8,604 nucleotides of DNA, taken from positions 1 through 8,604 of the forward strand of contig CABSMB010000036.1 in NCBI GenBank assembly GCA_902478705.1. Reading direction: 5' to 3'. Below are positions 6,788-8,604 of this stretch, in pieces. Within the stretch, counting starts at the first letter, position 1. The number at the start of each line of letters is the position of its first letter. The translations under genes were made by a program, and so were the position numbers. The notes under the pieces are model-generated. The model ran no database searches. It saw only the letters and a list, made by a program, of their open reading frames with translations, and had not been told where the DNA came from. The DNA is from an uncultured Collinsella sp. (GTDB lineage Bacteria > Actinomycetota > Coriobacteriia > Coriobacteriales > Coriobacteriaceae).

Positions 6788-7225
6788 ATGAAAGCTCTCG
6801 TCATCAACGGACCCAACCTCAACATGCTCGGCATTCGCGAGCCGGGCATCTACGGCAGCGACAACTACGACCGCTTGGTCCAGATCTGCAAGGAGGCCGG
6901 CGCCGCACAGGGCTTCGACGAGGTCGAGGTCTTCCAGTCCAACCACGAGGGCAGCATCGTAGACAAGATCCAGGAGGCATACGGCAAGGTCGACGGCATC
7001 GTCATCAACCCGGCGGCTTACACGCACACGAGTGTGGCGATTCTGGACGCCCTCAAGGCCGTCGCCATCCCCGCCGTCGAGGTCCACATCAGTGCCGTCG
7101 AGACGCGCGAGGACTTCCGCCAGGTTAGCTACGCCCGCCTGGCCTGCTTTGCCACCATCACCGGTGAAGGCCTCCAGGGCTACGCCCATGCGTTGGAGCT
7201 GCTGAAAGAGCATCTGCTACACTAA
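6788..7225 (+). CDS. aroQ: Type II 3-dehydroquinate dehydratase
   Basis: Dehydrates 3-dehydroquinate to 3-dehydroshikimate (step 3), supplying the AroE half of the fusion. The 145 residues are the normal size for the type II enzyme, which is usually a dodecamer in the cytoplasm and is unrelated to the type I AroD. Motifs: VINGPNLNMLGIREPGIYG (5-23) with catalytic R17 and Y22, FQSNHEG (49-55), VINPAAYTHTS (72-82), EVHIS (98-102) with the conserved H100, then REDFRQVSY and GEGLQGY. The usual Asn after EVHLS/EVHIS is Ala103 here. It lies 98 nt after aroEK, a wider gap than elsewhere in the cluster, with a hairpin between, so its expression may be partly separate. Confidence 0.97.
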   Translation: MKALVINGPNLNMLGIREPGIYGSDNYDRLVQICKEAGAAQGFDEVEVFQSNHEGSIVDKIQEAYGKVDGIVINPAAYTHTSVAILDALKAVAIPAVEVHISAVETREDFRQVSYARLACFATITGEGLQGYAHALELLKEHLLH

Positions 7226-7229
7226 TCCC

Positions 7230-7259
7230 TGGGACAAAAAATCAGGTTTGTTTGTCCCA
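7230..7259 (+). repeat. Perfect 9-bp inverted repeat between aroQ and glf
   Basis: TGGGACAAA (7230-7238) and TTTGTCCCA (7251-7259) form a perfect 9-bp stem with a 12-nt loop, starting five bases after the aroQ stop. No T-run follows on either strand, so a classical intrinsic terminator is unlikely. It shares GGGACA and a CAGGTTT segment with the hairpin after aroEK, hinting at a dispersed intergenic element or a regulator site. Its function is unknown. Confidence 0.55.
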
Positions 7260-7288
7260 AAACTTAAGTAACTGTTCGATTGACATAC

Positions 7289-7295
7289 AAAGGAG
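7289..7295 (+). promoter_or_regulatory. glf ribosome-binding site (decides start)
   Basis: AAAGGAG is seven bases before ATG 7303. The frame is open back to a TTG at 7252, but that codon lies in the inverted repeat, has no ribosome-binding site and would add 17 residues ahead of the flavin-binding strand. Confidence 0.75.
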
Positions 7296-7302
7296 CATAT
7301 CC

Positions 7303-8427
7303 ATGTCCCAGTACGATTACCTCGTCGTCGGTGCCGGCCTTTCGGGCGCCGTCTTTGCCAATGCCGCCAAGCGCGCTGGAAAGTCGGTCCTAGTCATCGA
7401 TCGCCGCGACCACATCGCCGGCAACATCTACACCGAGGACGTCGAGGGCATCCAGGTCCACCGTTACGGCGCGCACATCTTCCACACCTCCATGAAGGAC
7501 GTCTGGGACTATGTCAATCGCTTTGCCGAGTTCAACAACTACGTCAACTCGCCGGTCGCCAACTTCCACGGCAACATGTACAACATGCCCTTTAACATGA
7601 ACACCTTCGCCAAGATGTGGCCGGGCGTCGTCACGCCGGCCGATGCCAAGGCAAAGATCGCCGAGCAGGTAGCCGCCGAGAACATTGGCGAGCCGGCAAA
7701 CCTTGAGGAGCAGGCGCTGTCCCTCGTGGGCCGCGACATCTTCGAGACGCTCGTGAAGGGCTACACCGAAAAGCAGTGGGGCCGCGACTGCAAGGACCTG
7801 CCCGCAAGCATCATCAAGCGCCTCCCCTGCCGCTTTACCTACGACAACAACTACTTTAACGACCGCTACCAGGGCATCCCCATGGGCGGCTACACCAAGA
7901 TGGTCGCTAACATGCTCGAAGGCGTCGAGGTGCGTTGCGGCGTGGAGTACAAGGAGCTGATCGCCGCCGAGCCCGATATCGCCGCCAAGACGATCTACTG
8001 CGGCCCCATCGACGCGTTCTATGACTTTAAGCTGGGCACACTCGAGTACCGCAGCCTGCGCTTTGAGACCGAGACGCTCGACGAGCGGGACCACCAAGGC
8101 GTTGCCGTGGTCAACTACACCGAGCGCGAGATCCCCTACACGCGCATCATTGAGCACAAGCACTTTGAGTTTGGCACGCAGGACAAGACCGTCATCACGC
8201 GCGAGTACCCGGCCGACTGGAAGCCCGGCGACGAGCCCTACTACCCCATCAACGATGCCAAGAACGAGGCACTGTACAAGCAGTACGAGGAGCTGGCAGC
8301 GCAAGAGGGCGACGTGATCTTCGCCGGTCGCCTGGGCGGCTACAAGTACTACGACATGGACAAGGCCATCGCCGCGGCCTTCGAGCTCGTCCGCAACGAG
8401 CTAGGCGTGGAGCCCACGGAGGCGTAA
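7303..8427 (+). CDS. glf: UDP-galactopyranose mutase
   Basis: FAD-dependent isomerisation of UDP-galactopyranose to UDP-galactofuranose, the donor for galactofuranose in surface polysaccharide or cell-wall glycans; the enzyme is cytoplasmic. The 374 residues match bacterial Glf. The N-terminus YDYLVVGAGLSGA (4-16) is the FAD Rossmann motif, followed by the D33-R34-R35 region, HRYGAHIFHT (53-62), YTEKQWG (154-160) with W159, IIKRLPCRFTYDNNYF with R173, PMGGYT (193-198), and FAGRLGGYKYYDMD with R343. The last Arg is at the same number as the substrate-binding Arg of the Klebsiella enzyme. It follows aroQ by 77 nt in the same direction with no clear terminator between, so read-through is possible. 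It has no metabolic tie to aromatic synthesis. No glycosyltransferase partner is in view. Confidence 0.97.
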   Translation: MSQYDYLVVGAGLSGAVFANAAKRAGKSVLVIDRRDHIAGNIYTEDVEGIQVHRYGAHIFHTSMKDVWDYVNRFAEFNNYVNSPVANFHGNMYNMPFNMNTFAKMWPGVVTPADAKAKIAEQVAAENIGEPANLEEQALSLVGRDIFETLVKGYTEKQWGRDCKDLPASIIKRLPCRFTYDNNYFNDRYQGIPMGGYTKMVANMLEGVEVRCGVEYKELIAAEPDIAAKTIYCGPIDAFYDFKLGTLEYRSLRFETETLDERDHQGVAVVNYTEREIPYTRIIEHKHFEFGTQDKTVITREYPADWKPGDEPYYPINDAKNEALYKQYEELAAQEGDVIFAGRLGGYKYYDMDKAIAAAFELVRNELGVEPTEA

Positions 8428-8482
8428 GGGCTCAAAACGGGCCTCTTCGCGAGCCGAAAACAGCACAATCAGGCACGCCAAC

Positions 8483-8517
8483 GCCGGCAGAAGCAATTTA
8501 GCCTCTGCCGGCATTTT
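8483..8517 (+). terminator. Intrinsic terminator downstream of glf
   Basis: GCCGGCAGA (8483-8491) pairs perfectly with TCTGCCGGC (8504-8512). After an A-C mismatch, GC/GC extends the stem to leave an AATTTA loop. TTTT follows at 8514-8517. A G+C-rich stem plus a short T-run, 55 nt after the glf stop, makes this the likely end of the transcript. The 55 nt between the glf stop and the stem show no other feature. Confidence 0.85.
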
Positions 8518-8520
8518 AAC

Positions 8521-8604
8521 ATGGAGACGGAATTGGCTGTTCTGTCCATTATCTAGCCGAGGTTTTGAAGGAGTATGGTCTGCCGCAGGGGCAAAAAACG
8601 GAAA
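8521..8604 (+). pseudogene. Possible broken or frameshifted reading frame at the right edge
   Basis: ATG 8521 opens METELAVLSII and then meets TAG at 8554-8556. In another frame, from 8556 to the window end, the translation is AEVLKEYGLPQGQKTE, which looks like a coding amphipathic helix and is still open at the edge. Joined across a small shift, the two would read as one helical N-terminus. There is no ribosome-binding site before 8521, and the ATG is only four bases after the terminator T-run. Chance open frames are a fair alternative, and no family is recognised. Confidence 0.2.

Noticed and set aside
7280..7285. TTGACA, a perfect -35 box match before glf
   Set aside because: It ends only 17 nt before the glf ATG, so a matching -10 box would fall inside the coding sequence. 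It is probably chance.
7390..8304. 304-codon open frame on the minus strand
   Set aside because: It lies entirely inside glf on the opposite strand, is Val/Leu/Asp/Gly-rich and has no motif.
8429..8455. GGCTC/GAGCC inverted repeat just after the glf stop
   Set aside because: It has only five pairs around a 17-nt loop, no T-run, and a much better terminator lies 28 nt downstream.
2..8604. Mobile element, CRISPR array, RNA gene or toxin-antitoxin pair
   Set aside because: No transposase or integrase motif, direct-repeat array, tRNA-like cloverleaf or rRNA segment was seen. The coding space is filled by recognised metabolic genes.

Overview
This window is a compact, single-direction cluster of aromatic amino acid biosynthesis genes from a G+C-rich bacterium. 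All supported genes lie on the + strand. G and C dominate third codon positions, yet TTT is common for phenylalanine. Together with the mix of protein subfamilies (AroEK fusion, Clostridia-like TyrA and AroC motifs), this suggests a Coriobacteriia-type actinobacterium such as Collinsella or a relative. That placement is an inference from recalled family motifs, not a database result.

Layout. The window opens inside tyrA (prephenate dehydrogenase, 5' end missing), followed by aroB (3-dehydroquinate synthase), aroA (EPSP synthase), aroC (chorismate synthase), pheA (chorismate mutase-prephenate dehydratase with an ACT domain) and a fused aroE-aroK gene (shikimate dehydrogenase plus shikimate kinase in one chain). 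These six are nearly gapless: aroB/aroA overlap by 7 nt, aroA/aroC are 1 nt apart, and pheA/aroEK abut directly. After a 98-nt gap with a hairpin comes aroQ (type II 3-dehydroquinase). After a 77-nt gap with a second hairpin comes glf (UDP-galactopyranose mutase). A good intrinsic terminator lies about 55 nt past glf. The last ~85 nt hold no confident gene, only a possible broken reading frame.

How the genes work together. AroB, AroQ, AroE, AroK, AroA and AroC cover steps 2 to 7 of the shikimate pathway (DAHP to chorismate). PheA then takes chorismate through prephenate to phenylpyruvate, and TyrA takes prephenate to 4-hydroxyphenylpyruvate. Only DAHP synthase (step 1), the final aminotransferases and the tryptophan branch are missing; DAHP synthase may lie upstream. 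Glf makes UDP-galactofuranose for surface glycans and has no pathway link to the rest.

Novelty. The core is ordinary biosynthesis and I see no sign of a new defence, mobile or signalling system. The points most worth a second look are the AroE-AroK fusion, two intergenic hairpins that both carry GGGACA, a C-rich leader that could mask the pheA ribosome-binding site, a non-standard EPSP synthase active-site loop, and the split frame at the right edge.
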